A stretch of DNA of 23,575 bases, from positions 1 to 23,575 of the forward strand of contig JAZOBE010000024.1 of assembly GCA_045595785.1 (NCBI GenBank), in the 5' to 3' direction. The translations under genes and the position numbers were made by a program. Below, in pieces: positions 1 through 7,871 of the stretch. The stretch comes from SFLA01 sp045595785. GTDB taxonomy: Bacteria; Bacillota; Clostridia; Oscillospirales; CAG-382. The notes beneath the pieces were generated by a model, which was not told where the DNA came from, ran no database searches, and saw only the letters and a list, made by a program, of their open reading frames with translations. Position 1 is the stretch's first letter. The number at the start of each line of letters is the position of its first letter.

Positions 1-662
1 CCAGTTGGGGAATAAGCGTGGCCGATAAAGATGCCCTCGATATCATTTTACCTGAATGGAAAGAGGTAGTAGAAAGAGATTTCAACCATCCTTCAATAAT
101 CTGCTGGTGTCCGCTAAATGAAACAATGTATGACCCTCTTAATGACACAAACGCCAAGGAAGAACAAAAAAATAATACTACAGCAATTTATGAGTTTACC
201 AAAAAAATTGACCCTACACGTCCCTGCATAGATACCAGCGGAGGAATACATTACGTTACCGATTGTTACGATGTACACGATTACGAGCAGGATCCTGCGG
301 TTTATGCAGAAAGGCACGATCCTTTTGCTGAAGGAGCGCCCTTAGTTGATAATTATGCAACACGTCAGCAGCACGATGGCGTTTTGCCTGTCTTTATAAG
401 CGAATATGGCGGAACAGCTCTTAATCCTGAAGCCGGTGCCTGGGGTTACGGAAATTGTGCAACAACAAAGGAAGAGCTTGTTGAACGCTTTACTGCACTT
501 TCGTACGTATTATTGCGTAATAAACGCATATGCGGCTTGTGCTACACACAGCTTTATGATATTGAGCAAGAGTGCAACGGTTTGTATACTTATGACAGAC
601 AACCAAAAGCTGATCCCGAGCTGTTCAAAAAGGCTCTTGAAAAGAAAGCTGCAATCGAATAA
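1..662 (+). CDS. Glycoside hydrolase family 2, C-terminal fragment
   Basis: This is the 3' end of a GH2 enzyme (beta-galactosidase / beta-glucuronidase / beta-mannosidase superfamily), which hydrolyses terminal beta-linked sugars. The reading frame is open to the left edge from base 3 (it reads SWGIS before the GTG at 18), so that GTG is internal and the gene starts outside the window. Visible are the end of the TIM-barrel domain with the NHPSIICWCPLNET segment, whose Asn-Glu pair carries the general acid/base, and ISEYGG, whose Glu fits the nucleophile. The stop is at 660-662, followed by a hairpin shared with glyA on the other strand. The barrel is followed by only a short tail, so no extra C-terminal domain is present. 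Substrate cannot be assigned from this part, and a signal peptide cannot be judged. Confidence 0.88.
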   Translation, partial: SWGISVADKDALDIILPEWKEVVERDFNHPSIICWCPLNETMYDPLNDTNAKEEQKNNTTAIYEFTKKIDPTRPCIDTSGGIHYVTDCYDVHDYEQDPAVYAERHDPFAEGAPLVDNYATRQQHDGVLPVFISEYGGTALNPEAGAWGYGNCATTKEELVERFTALSYVLLRNKRICGLCYTQLYDIEQECNGLYTYDRQPKADPELFKKALEKKAAIE

Positions 663-668
663 AAATAA

Positions 669-691
669 GATCCCCGCAAAAAGCGGGGATC
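669..691. terminator. Bidirectional intrinsic terminator, GH2 / glyA
   Basis: A perfect 9-bp stem, GATCCCCGC (669-677) and GCGGGGATC (683-691), with an AAAAA loop sits between the two convergent stop codons. On the minus strand it is followed by TTATTTTTA, and on the plus strand by ATTAATTTT, so it can serve both genes, probably better for glyA. Confidence 0.85.
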
Positions 692-698
692 ATTAATT

Positions 699-1940
699 TT
701 AGTTGTTTGCTGCCATCAAATCTTTGATTGCATCATCAATTCTGTGAGCAACCTTTATAAAATCTTCGGCAGTAAAGCCACGAGTTGTTTCGGGAGCAGT
801 ACCGATACGGATACCGCTGGTCTCATAAGCGGAACGCTTCTCGCCGGGAACGCAGTTACGATTAAGAACTATACCACGTCTCTCAAGCTCGTTCTGAACT
901 GCGAGGCCGGAAACACCGTTAGGAGTAAGGTCAACAAGGAACAGGTGATTATCGGTACCACCGGTAACGATCTTATAACCCATCTTAACAAATTCGTCAG
1001 CCATTGCTTTACAGTTTGCGACTACGTTTTCAATATATACCTTATATTCAGGCTTCAGACATTCTACTGCACTTACGGCTTTTGCGGCAATAATATGCTG
1101 GAGAGGACCGCCCTGAGTTCCGGGGAACGCAGCGCTGTCTATCTTTTTGGCATATTCCTTCTTTGCAAAGGTAAGACCGCCACGAGCACCGCGAAGAGTC
1201 TTATGAGTTGTCATGGTAACAACATCACAAACACCGAAAGGTGTAGGATGAACGCCGGCAACAACGAGACCTGCTATGTGAGCAATATCAGCCATGAAAA
1301 TTACGTTATTTCCGGTTTCAGCAGTATACTCATCAATAAGCTTCTTGATAAGATCGAAATCAATAATACGGGAATAGGAGCTTGCGCCGGCAACCAGAAG
1401 CTTGGGATTATGTTCACGAAGCTTGGAAGCGATATCGTTGTAATCAATAAATCCGTTTTCGTCTATCTCATAGTGAACGAAGTTGTAAAGCTTACCGCTG
1501 TTGTTAACGGGAGATCCGTGAGTAAGGTGTCCACCGTTTGCAAGAGACATACTAAGAACGGTATCACCCTTGGTGAGAAAAGCAGTATATGCGGTAAAGT
1601 TAGCCTGAGAGCCGCTGTGAGGCTGTACGTTGACATGATATGTATCGGTAACACCAAATACCTCAAGCCACTTTTCACGGCAGAAAAGCTCCATTTCGTC
1701 TACTACGCCGCATCCGCTGTAATAACGCTTACCTACCATACCTTCAGAATATTTATTGGTAAGACAGCTGCCCGCTGCAGCCATGACAGCTGCACTTGTA
1801 AAGTTTTCGCTGGCAATGAGACATACGTTATCACGCTGACGCTCGTACTCTTTATTAATGATCGCAGCAACCTCGGGAGAAGAGGAAGCAACAGTTTCTG
1901 TAACGTTAGAAATATAGTTAAGATCAGATTTGCTGTACAT
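699..1940 (-). CDS. glyA: Serine hydroxymethyltransferase (GlyA)
   Basis: This PLP enzyme interconverts serine and glycine while charging tetrahydrofolate with a one-carbon unit, in the cytoplasm. The 413-residue length is normal for bacterial GlyA. Diagnostic segments include the N-terminal NVCLIASENF, the YYSGC/GHLTHG regions, and TMTTHKTLRGARGG, whose Lys (about residue 247) should be the PLP Schiff-base lysine. An ATG also exists at 1952, but the GGAGG at 1946-1950 lies five bases before the ATG at 1940, so I use 1940. The gene is 32 bases downstream of guaB on the same strand with no terminator between, so the two are probably co-transcribed. That links one-carbon units, used in purine synthesis, to the GMP branch. 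Confidence 0.96.
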   Translation of the reverse strand: MYSKSDLNYISNVTETVASSSPEVAAIINKEYERQRDNVCLIASENFTSAAVMAAAGSCLTNKYSEGMVGKRYYSGCGVVDEMELFCREKWLEVFGVTDTYHVNVQPHSGSQANFTAYTAFLTKGDTVLSMSLANGGHLTHGSPVNNSGKLYNFVHYEIDENGFIDYNDIASKLREHNPKLLVAGASSYSRIIDFDLIKKLIDEYTAETGNNVIFMADIAHIAGLVVAGVHPTPFGVCDVVTMTTHKTLRGARGGLTFAKKEYAKKIDSAAFPGTQGGPLQHIIAAKAVSAVECLKPEYKVYIENVVANCKAMADEFVKMGYKIVTGGTDNHLFLVDLTPNGVSGLAVQNELERRGIVLNRNCVPGEKRSAYETSGIRIGTAPETTRGFTAEDFIKVAHRIDDAIKDLMAANN

Positions 1941-1972
1941 TTTAACCTCCATGTTAAAAGAAAGGATGAGAA

Positions 1973-3451
1973 TTAGTTGCTATCAGGTGAAACACTGTAG
2001 TTGGGCGCTTCTTTGGTAATATAAATGTCATGAGGATGAGATTCCTTAAGACCTGCACCTGTGATTCTTACAAAGCGAGTCTTTGTCTTAAGCTCTTCTA
2101 TTGTAGCAGTACCACAGTAACCCATACCGGAACGAAGACCGCCCATAAGCTGATATACGGTATCTGCGAGATATCCCTTATATGCAACGCGTCCTTCAAC
2201 GCCTTCGGGAACGAGCTTACGGTTATTGGTCTGGAAGTATCTGTCCTTACTGCCGTTATTCATAGCAGAAAGTGAACCCATTCCACGGTATGTCTTGAAC
2301 TGTCTGCCCTGATAAATTTCAGTTTCACCGGGAGCCTCGTCACAGCCTGCAACGAGAGAGCCAACCATAATTACGTTAGCACCTGCAGCAATACCTTTTA
2401 CTATATCACCGGAATATTTAACACCGCCGTCGCCAATGATAGGAACACCGTACTTGGTAGCAACCTTATAACAATCGTAAATAGCAGTTACCTGAGGAAC
2501 ACCAATACCGGAAACAACACGTGTAGTGCAAATAGAACCGGGACCTATACCAACCTTTACGCAGTCAGCACCGGCTTGTATAAGAGCCTCTGTAGCTTCA
2601 CCGGTTGCAACGTTGCCTGCAATAAGCTGACAGTCGGGGAATGCATTTTTAACCTTACGGCAAGCTTCTATAATTCCCTTGGAGTGACCATGAGCTGAGT
2701 CAAGAACGAGAACGTCAGCACCAACATTAAGTAAAGCTTCAGCGCGCTCGAGAACGTCTTTGGTAGCACCAATAGCAGCGGCACAAATAAGTCTGCCCTG
2801 CGAATCCTTTGCGGCGTTGGGATATTTCTGCGCTTTTTCAATATCCTTAATGGTGATAAGACCCTTGAGATAGCCTTCGTCATCAACAAGAGGAAGCTTC
2901 TCAATCTTATGACTACGGAGAATTTCCTGAGCTTCCGCAAGAGAAGTTCCCTGTTTTGCGGTAACAAGATTCTCTTTGGTCATTACTTCTTCAATACGAA
3001 TATCAAAGTTATCCAGGAAACGTATATCACGGTTAGTAAGTATACCTATAAGCTTACCGTTTTCACAAATGGGAACACCGGAAATACGATACTTGCCCAT
3101 AAGAGCGTTTGCATCATAAACGAAGTGATCCTTAGAAAGGAAGAAAGGCTCATTAATAACGCCGTTTTCACTTCTCTTTACCCTATCCACCATATCAGCC
3201 TGCTGCTGGATGCTCATATTCTTGTGAATAACACCAATACCGCCTTCACGTGCAATGGCAATAGCCATACGAGTTTCAGTTACGGTATCCATAGCTGCGG
3301 TCATAAGGGGAATATTAAGAGTAATACGCTTGGTGAGCTGAGTTTTAATATCGACGTCAGCAGGAAGTACCGCACTTTCTGCGGGGATAAGAAGAACGTC
3401 ATCGTAGGTCAGACCATTTTTGGCAAACTTTTCATCATATTCGTGTCCCAT
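1973..3451 (-). CDS. guaB: IMP dehydrogenase (GuaB)
   Basis: Oxidises IMP to XMP with NAD+, the first committed step of guanine nucleotide synthesis. The 492-residue protein has the full catalytic barrel with an inserted CBS pair at roughly residues 95-205. It shows the catalytic loop GPGSICTTR, with the nucleophilic Cys at about 308, an Asp-rich DSAHGHS strand, and the flap segment YRGMGSLSAM. An AAGGAG site precedes the ATG at 3451. The gene is the first of a guaB-glyA operon driven by the promoter at 3559-3588. The leader of about 100 bases has no purine-riboswitch-like fold that I can recognise. Confidence 0.97.
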   Translation of the reverse strand: MGHEYDEKFAKNGLTYDDVLLIPAESAVLPADVDIKTQLTKRITLNIPLMTAAMDTVTETRMAIAIAREGGIGVIHKNMSIQQQADMVDRVKRSENGVINEPFFLSKDHFVYDANALMGKYRISGVPICENGKLIGILTNRDIRFLDNFDIRIEEVMTKENLVTAKQGTSLAEAQEILRSHKIEKLPLVDDEGYLKGLITIKDIEKAQKYPNAAKDSQGRLICAAAIGATKDVLERAEALLNVGADVLVLDSAHGHSKGIIEACRKVKNAFPDCQLIAGNVATGEATEALIQAGADCVKVGIGPGSICTTRVVSGIGVPQVTAIYDCYKVATKYGVPIIGDGGVKYSGDIVKGIAAGANVIMVGSLVAGCDEAPGETEIYQGRQFKTYRGMGSLSAMNNGSKDRYFQTNNRKLVPEGVEGRVAYKGYLADTVYQLMGGLRSGMGYCGTATIEELKTKTRFVRITGAGLKESHPHDIYITKEAPNYSVSPDSN

Positions 3452-3558
3452 AATGTTAAACTCCTTTTATATTCAAAATATTATTTGCAAATCAATTGTT
3501 GCTCTACCAAACAAAACAACATTTACACACATAAAACGCATGTATATTTATTTAGAAT

Positions 3559-3588
3559 AATATACCACAACATTATGTATTAAGTCAA
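3559..3588 (-). promoter_or_regulatory. Sigma-A type promoter of guaB-glyA
   Basis: Read on the minus strand, TTGACT (3583-3588) and TATATT (3559-3564) are separated by 18 bases. The start of transcription would fall near 3552, giving a leader of roughly 100 bases. The same bases contain a weaker plus-strand candidate for the divergent yihY gene (TTTAGA 3551-3556, TATGTA 3574-3579, 17-base spacer), so the two promoters may overlap. Confidence 0.7.
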
Positions 3589-3617
3589 TGAAAATTTTAC
3601 ACAAATAAGGTGAAAAA

Positions 3618-4418
3618 ATGAGTAGAGTTATAAGACGATTAAACCATTTGAGAGTATCTTTTGCGAAACATAACGTTTCTGCATATGCTGCGCAAACAGC
3701 ATTTTTCGTATTACTGGCTTTTTTCCCTTTCATTATGCTGGTGCTTGAAACTATTAAATTCCTCCCCTTTACCGAGATAGAATTGCTTAAGCTGATATTA
3801 TCTGTAACCCCGGATTCGTTGGATAATGCAATAACTGAGCTGGTTACAGAACTGTACGAGAGCGACAGTAATGTAATTCCGCTTACGGTTATTACTACGT
3901 TGTGGTCTTCTTCAAAAGGTGTTTATTCGCTAATGAACTGTATGAATAGCATATACAACTGCACAGAAAACAGAAGTTATTTCAGACGCAGAGGACTTGC
4001 CATTCTTTATACTATAATTTTTCTGGCTGTTTTTGTGTTTTCAGTTGGCATAATGCTTGTTACTGATTGGTTGCTAACTGAAATAATAAGTTTGTTCGGA
4101 CTGCAAGCGTTAATAAAAGCAGTGCGCCTGTCCTTACAAGCTATAATGCTATCACTATTATTCAGCGTAATTTATCGCGTATTCCCAGCGAAAAAAAAGA
4201 GATTTTCAGAGCTATTTCCGGGAGCAGCGTTATCTGCCTGCGGATGGATTGCATTTACAGAATTATATTCGATATATATCACATTCAAAAACACAAATCT
4301 ATATGGCTCTTTAACTACCGTTATTTTAACAATACTTTGGTTATATGTCTGTATCTATATTCTCCTGATGGGCGCAGAAATTAATATATTTCTTTCGAAA
4401 TTAGAAAAAAAGAGATAA
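3618..4418 (+). CDS. YihY/BrkB family inner-membrane protein
   Basis: A polytopic membrane protein of 266 residues from the YihY/virulence factor BrkB family (older databases call it RNase BN, which is a misnomer). The molecular function of the family is not established. Family hallmarks are the early hydrophobic stretch after SAYAAQTAFF, the TLWSSSKGVYSL segment, the LFPGAALSACGWIAF motif, and the C-terminal NLYGSL...LLMGAEIN signature. I count about six hydrophobic segments. The start ATG follows an AAGGTG site at about seven bases. It is transcribed divergently from guaB. No terminator follows it: the strong promoter of the next gene begins 12 bases after the stop. Confidence 0.9.
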   Translation: MSRVIRRLNHLRVSFAKHNVSAYAAQTAFFVLLAFFPFIMLVLETIKFLPFTEIELLKLILSVTPDSLDNAITELVTELYESDSNVIPLTVITTLWSSSKGVYSLMNCMNSIYNCTENRSYFRRRGLAILYTIIFLAVFVFSVGIMLVTDWLLTEIISLFGLQALIKAVRLSLQAIMLSLLFSVIYRVFPAKKKRFSELFPGAALSACGWIAFTELYSIYITFKNTNLYGSLTTVILTILWLYVCIYILLMGAEINIFLSKLEKKR

Positions 4419-4429
4419 AATGACGCCAC

Positions 4430-4457
4430 TTGACAACCACAGATGTAATGGTATAAT
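4430..4457 (+). promoter_or_regulatory. Consensus promoter of the GHL10 glycosidase gene
   Basis: Both hexamers match consensus: TTGACA at 4430-4435 and TATAAT at 4452-4457, with a 16-base spacer. Transcription should start near 4464, leaving a leader of only about 14 bases that is mostly the ribosome-binding site (GGAGG). Confidence 0.88.
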
Positions 4458-4477
4458 AAAAAATGGAGGTAACTAAT

Positions 4478-6871
4478 ATGAAACGTACAATTTCCTTTAT
4501 ATTGTTTTTAATATTACTCGGCACTTCATTATGTATCAACGTTTCCGCAGAGGAAACAGATATAAAATTCACATCTTACAATCTTAAATTGTTCGCTTCA
4601 GGTATTGCGCTATATGACTCTGAATATGGAAATACTACCGATACAGATGAACGACATTATGAGATTACTGTTGAAAACGGATGTGTAACCAAAATAGGTG
4701 GATGCAACAGTAATATTCCCGACAACGGATTTGTAATATCTGCACGCGGCGATAAGAATTGGGATAAGCTTAAAAATGTTAAAGTCGGCGATTATTGTGT
4801 TGTCAACCAAGAGAGTAACATCGTTACATTTCTGGGAGAAGATTACGATCCTTTTTACAGTAATACAATTAACTTTGATAAATTCAACGGAATCCGTACC
4901 GCAGATACGATTGTAATTTATGACAAAGGAGAAACGACCGAGACCAACATATGGGGTAACGAAGTTAGCGTCGATTCTAATGGGTTTGTTATATCTGTAG
5001 GCGGAAATGACAGTGTTATTCCTGTTGGAGGCTTCGTCATAAGCGCTGTCGGCGCGGAGCGCATTAAAGAACTAAACGGCGCTGCTGCGCTCGGACTAAA
5101 GGTAACCGTAGATAAGACAAAGAAGACTATTACGTTTTCAAATAACAAAGATAGCTTGTGCGCTGCTGCAGAAATAAAGCTTAATTCCGCAAAAGAACTG
5201 TTAAGTAATGCCAAGAGTAGCTTTTTACTTATTGATTATGACAAGGCGCAAGAAAATTTAAAAATGCTTGAACAATTGTATAAAACGGTATGTGACGCAT
5301 CAAACGAAAACAATATTCCCAAAGCCGTTTCAATTAAAAGCTCTTTCGACGCTTTGTGTTCAAAATTTGCTTATATGGTGATCGAGCACCCTGTTGTTGA
5401 AGGTCGCGCTATATGGCTGAGACCCGACGGACTAAAAAGCAAAGACGATGTTGCAAAACGTGTAAAAGAAATTAAAGATATGGGATATAATATCATTTGT
5501 CTTGAGTTACTTTACGACAGCGTATTTATATGTCCTATGCCGGAAGATGGTTATTTTGTTCAGAACCCTGCACTCAACGGATTCGATTTGTTAAGTGCGT
5601 TCGTAACCGAATGCAAAAAACAAAATATAGAATTACACGGCTGGCTTTCGGTGTTCCGTGTAAGTTATTCCACAAGCAAAAACTACGATAAAAGTCTTGC
5701 TGCCAAAAAGCCCGAATGGCTTTGTGTAAGCAAAAAAGGTGTAGATTACGTTGCTAACGAATACGGAAACGGATATTTTATTGATCCTGCCAACAAAGAA
5801 GCGACTGAATATCTGTTATCTGTATATAAATATTTGCTCAAGAACTATATGCTTGACGGAATTCAACTGGATTACATACGATATCCGCATCAGACCAACG
5901 AGCATTTCGGATATACCGACATTGCCAGAAGTAAGTTTGAAGAGCTTTACAGCGAAGATCCGATTAATATAAAAGAGAATACCGAGGAATGGAATAAATG
6001 GGTGGATTTCAGATGCGATCTTGTTACCGATTTTGTAAAAGAAGCCGTAAAGATCGCAAAAGATGTTTCTCCTATGACAACTGTTTCCTGCGACGTGGCA
6101 CCCAATCTTAACGAAAGCAGAAAAACTCATTTACAAGATGCAAAAAAGTGGCTTGAGGAAGGTATAGTTGAGGTTGTCTTCCCTATGGCTTACGGCGTAA
6201 ATGCCGTGCCTATGTATGCAGGTATCACCGTAGATGCATGCGGGTCAAACGGACTTGCATATATTGGCGTTGGCGACTACGGTGCTGAAGTATATTTACA
6301 ACAAATCTTAGAGTCACGAGCTTCCCGTGCCGAAGGTATTGCGTTTTTCTCTTATTCACAATACACTGCCGGTACCTACAGTAAAAAAATAGCCTCTACC
6401 CTGTTTTCGAAAAATGCATTATCCCCTACTTATAACGCAAAAGAGGCGGTAATAGCAATTCTTGAAACAATAGTAGCACGTTTGGCATTAATGAAAGACA
6501 CTCTTACTGATCAAGAGTTTAATTCTAACAACGATGCTTTGCTGTCGTTAATAGATGATTTGAAAAACAACTCACTTTCGGAATACGCAAACAGCGTTTT
6601 TGAGTTGTGTGACAATTTGGAGAAGCTTACCGATAAAAATTCAGCGGACGCATTTTCTTCAGACATAATTAAGCTGAGAAAAATTGTTAAAATCTCTAAA
6701 GATGACTATCGGAATTTCGTCTCTGTTCAGGAAGACTCGAGTTTAGAAGAATCTAATACTTCATCTGCAGAAATTCACTCTTCTAAAGGCAAAATCGTTA
6801 TTGTCGTAGCAGTTATATTGATTCTCGTTTCCGCAAGCGCTGTAATTGTATACGCAAAAAAGAAGAAATAA
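4478..6871 (+). CDS. Secreted, membrane-anchored GHL10-type glycosidase
   Basis: A 797-residue exported protein whose central barrel (about residues 305-640) resembles the glycosyl-hydrolase-like GHL10/YngK (DUF187) family. It has RAIWLRPDGL, a Trp-rich HGWLSVFR segment, YFIDPANKEA and DGIQLDYIRYP. The N-terminus is a clear signal peptide (MKRTISFILF..., likely cut after VSA). Before the barrel are two tandem copies of a roughly 50-residue module with the core IP..GFVISA.G, at about residues 74-118 and 175-220, then a helical linker. After the barrel is another helical region, a Ser/Glu-rich stretch, one hydrophobic helix and a KKKK tail, which anchors it with the enzyme outside. I see no LPxTG-like motif before the helix. 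The 4463 ATG is rejected because the GGAGG directs translation to 4478. The substrate of the family is uncertain, and peptidoglycan or wall glycan is an inference. Confidence 0.85.
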   Translation: MKRTISFILFLILLGTSLCINVSAEETDIKFTSYNLKLFASGIALYDSEYGNTTDTDERHYEITVENGCVTKIGGCNSNIPDNGFVISARGDKNWDKLKNVKVGDYCVVNQESNIVTFLGEDYDPFYSNTINFDKFNGIRTADTIVIYDKGETTETNIWGNEVSVDSNGFVISVGGNDSVIPVGGFVISAVGAERIKELNGAAALGLKVTVDKTKKTITFSNNKDSLCAAAEIKLNSAKELLSNAKSSFLLIDYDKAQENLKMLEQLYKTVCDASNENNIPKAVSIKSSFDALCSKFAYMVIEHPVVEGRAIWLRPDGLKSKDDVAKRVKEIKDMGYNIICLELLYDSVFICPMPEDGYFVQNPALNGFDLLSAFVTECKKQNIELHGWLSVFRVSYSTSKNYDKSLAAKKPEWLCVSKKGVDYVANEYGNGYFIDPANKEATEYLLSVYKYLLKNYMLDGIQLDYIRYPHQTNEHFGYTDIARSKFEELYSEDPINIKENTEEWNKWVDFRCDLVTDFVKEAVKIAKDVSPMTTVSCDVAPNLNESRKTHLQDAKKWLEEGIVEVVFPMAYGVNAVPMYAGITVDACGSNGLAYIGVGDYGAEVYLQQILESRASRAEGIAFFSYSQYTAGTYSKKIASTLFSKNALSPTYNAKEAVIAILETIVARLALMKDTLTDQEFNSNNDALLSLIDDLKNNSLSEYANSVFELCDNLEKLTDKNSADAFSSDIIKLRKIVKISKDDYRNFVSVQEDSSLEESNTSSAEIHSSKGKIVIVVAVILILVSASAVIVYAKKKK

Positions 6872-6877
6872 TAAAGT

Positions 6878-6906
6878 AAAAGCTCTGTGTAAAACACAGA
6901 GCTTTT
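6878..6906. terminator. Bidirectional terminator after GHL10 gene
   Basis: A 13-bp stem, AAAAGCTCTGTGT (6878-6890) with ACACAGAGCTTTT (6894-6906) and an AAA loop. It is followed by a T-rich run on the plus strand, and on the minus strand by TTTACTTTATTA. It sits between the convergent GHL10 gene and the 64-residue gene at 6908. Confidence 0.88.
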
Positions 6907-6907
6907 C

Positions 6908-7102
6908 TTATTTTTTAAATAATTTAATTCCTTTAAGCCGCATGAAATGATTTGATAACCTAATCTCACGCTCATCGACCATGAAAAGATTTGTATATCC
7001 ATAGGTTTCAATATACTGCGCTTCAGTTTCGGTGCCGTCTGACCAGCGAATAATAACAGTTTCTCCGCCGTCCAGCACAAGTGGTCCAACAAGTCTGCTC
7101 AT
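6908..7102 (-). CDS. Small hypothetical protein, 64 residues
   Basis: I do not recognise a family. The protein runs from MSRLVGPLVL to IKLFKK and is predicted to be mostly short beta strands (GETVIIRWSDG, AQYIETYGYTNLFMV), with no signal peptide or membrane helix. Its codon use matches neighbouring genes, it ends two bases from a shared terminator, and an AAGGA lies upstream, though 12 or so bases away, which is long. Longer readings of the frame to 7309 are hydrophobic nonsense overlapping the sortase gene and are not used. It is divergent from the sortase gene with 49 bases between the starts. No convincing promoter is visible for either. Confidence 0.55.
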   Translation of the reverse strand: MSRLVGPLVLDGGETVIIRWSDGTETEAQYIETYGYTNLFMVDEREIRLSNHFMRLKGIKLFKK

Positions 7103-7151
7103 ATTAAGTATCACATCCTTCTTTTTGGTGATAATAACCGTGGGTGATAAA

Positions 7152-7871
7152 ATGAATAAGTATATAAAAGACGGAATTATTCTCTGCACAGTGGCATCGA
7201 TTTCTGTCGGTATAATAGCAATTTCGAGTATAAAAGAGAAAGAATCCGAAAGCAAATATGTTAATGCTGTAAGCGGATACGAAACCGATGCAGACAGCAG
7301 GTACAGCATTTATGGCGGACTGATGGAAAATCTTGCCGAAAAACATCCGGATATATGCGGCTGGATAAACGTAGAAAAGACAAAAATATGTTATCCTCTG
7401 TTAATTTCAAAAGATAACGAATACTATTTAAGAAAAGCTTACGACGGTAGTTATGACAAAAACGGCTCAATTATCGTCGATTATAGGTTAAACAAAGATC
7501 TTATCTCAAACAGAAATATTATCCTTTACGGTCATAATATGGCGTCCGGAAATATGTTCGCCTATCTGTCGGATCCAATGCGTTTTATAAATGCTGAAAT
7601 AGAAATATACTCGAATGGAACCCTCGCTATATATAAACCGGTAGCAGCGTATATTGAGGGCGGAAACGAGTTTATTAAAACAAGCTTTGAAAATACAAAA
7701 GATGTTGATGAATATATCAAAAAAGCGCACAAAAAAACTATTGTACAATTTGAAACAGTTCCAAAGGAAAACGAATATTTGCTAACACTGATTACTTGCG
7801 AGGACAACCTTGGCCTTAATGACAGGCGCATTATTATACATGCGGTAAGGCGGGAGTTGATTTTGCCTTAA
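7152..7871 (+). CDS. Class B sortase
   Basis: A membrane-anchored cysteine transpeptidase of 239 residues that joins surface proteins to the cell wall or builds pili. One N-terminal hydrophobic helix (about residues 7-25) is followed by the sortase barrel. The catalytic triad is visible: His128 in YGHNM, Cys216 in TLITC, and Arg225 or 226 in NDRRIIIHA. The TLxTC form with an Arg soon after it, and the CGWINVEKTKICYPLL opening, point to class B. The ATG at 7152 has a GGGTGAT site; the frame stays open upstream but without a good start. No substrate gene with a recognisable sorting motif lies in this window. The last 38 bases overlap the acyltransferase gene on the other strand, and I see no terminator there. 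Confidence 0.92.
   Translation: MNKYIKDGIILCTVASISVGIIAISSIKEKESESKYVNAVSGYETDADSRYSIYGGLMENLAEKHPDICGWINVEKTKICYPLLISKDNEYYLRKAYDGSYDKNGSIIVDYRLNKDLISNRNIILYGHNMASGNMFAYLSDPMRFINAEIEIYSNGTLAIYKPVAAYIEGGNEFIKTSFENTKDVDEYIKKAHKKTIVQFETVPKENEYLLTLITCEDNLGLNDRRIIIHAVRRELILP

Noticed and set aside
744..1976. A 410-residue open frame on the plus strand opposite glyA
   Set aside because: It is the antisense shadow of a well-recognised gene, Ser/Thr/Asn-rich with no domain, and it has no ribosome-binding site of its own.
3452..3552. Possible purine riboswitch in the guaB leader
   Set aside because: The leader lacks the conserved loop and junction bases of purine riboswitches and has no terminator-antiterminator pair.
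2909..3583. A 224-residue plus-strand frame opposite guaB
   Set aside because: Antisense to a conserved gene and extends through the guaB promoter; low-complexity composition.
4463..4477. Earlier ATG for the GHL10 glycosidase
   Set aside because: This ATG overlaps the GGAGG ribosome-binding site and falls at the expected transcription start; the ATG at 4478 gives a clean signal peptide.
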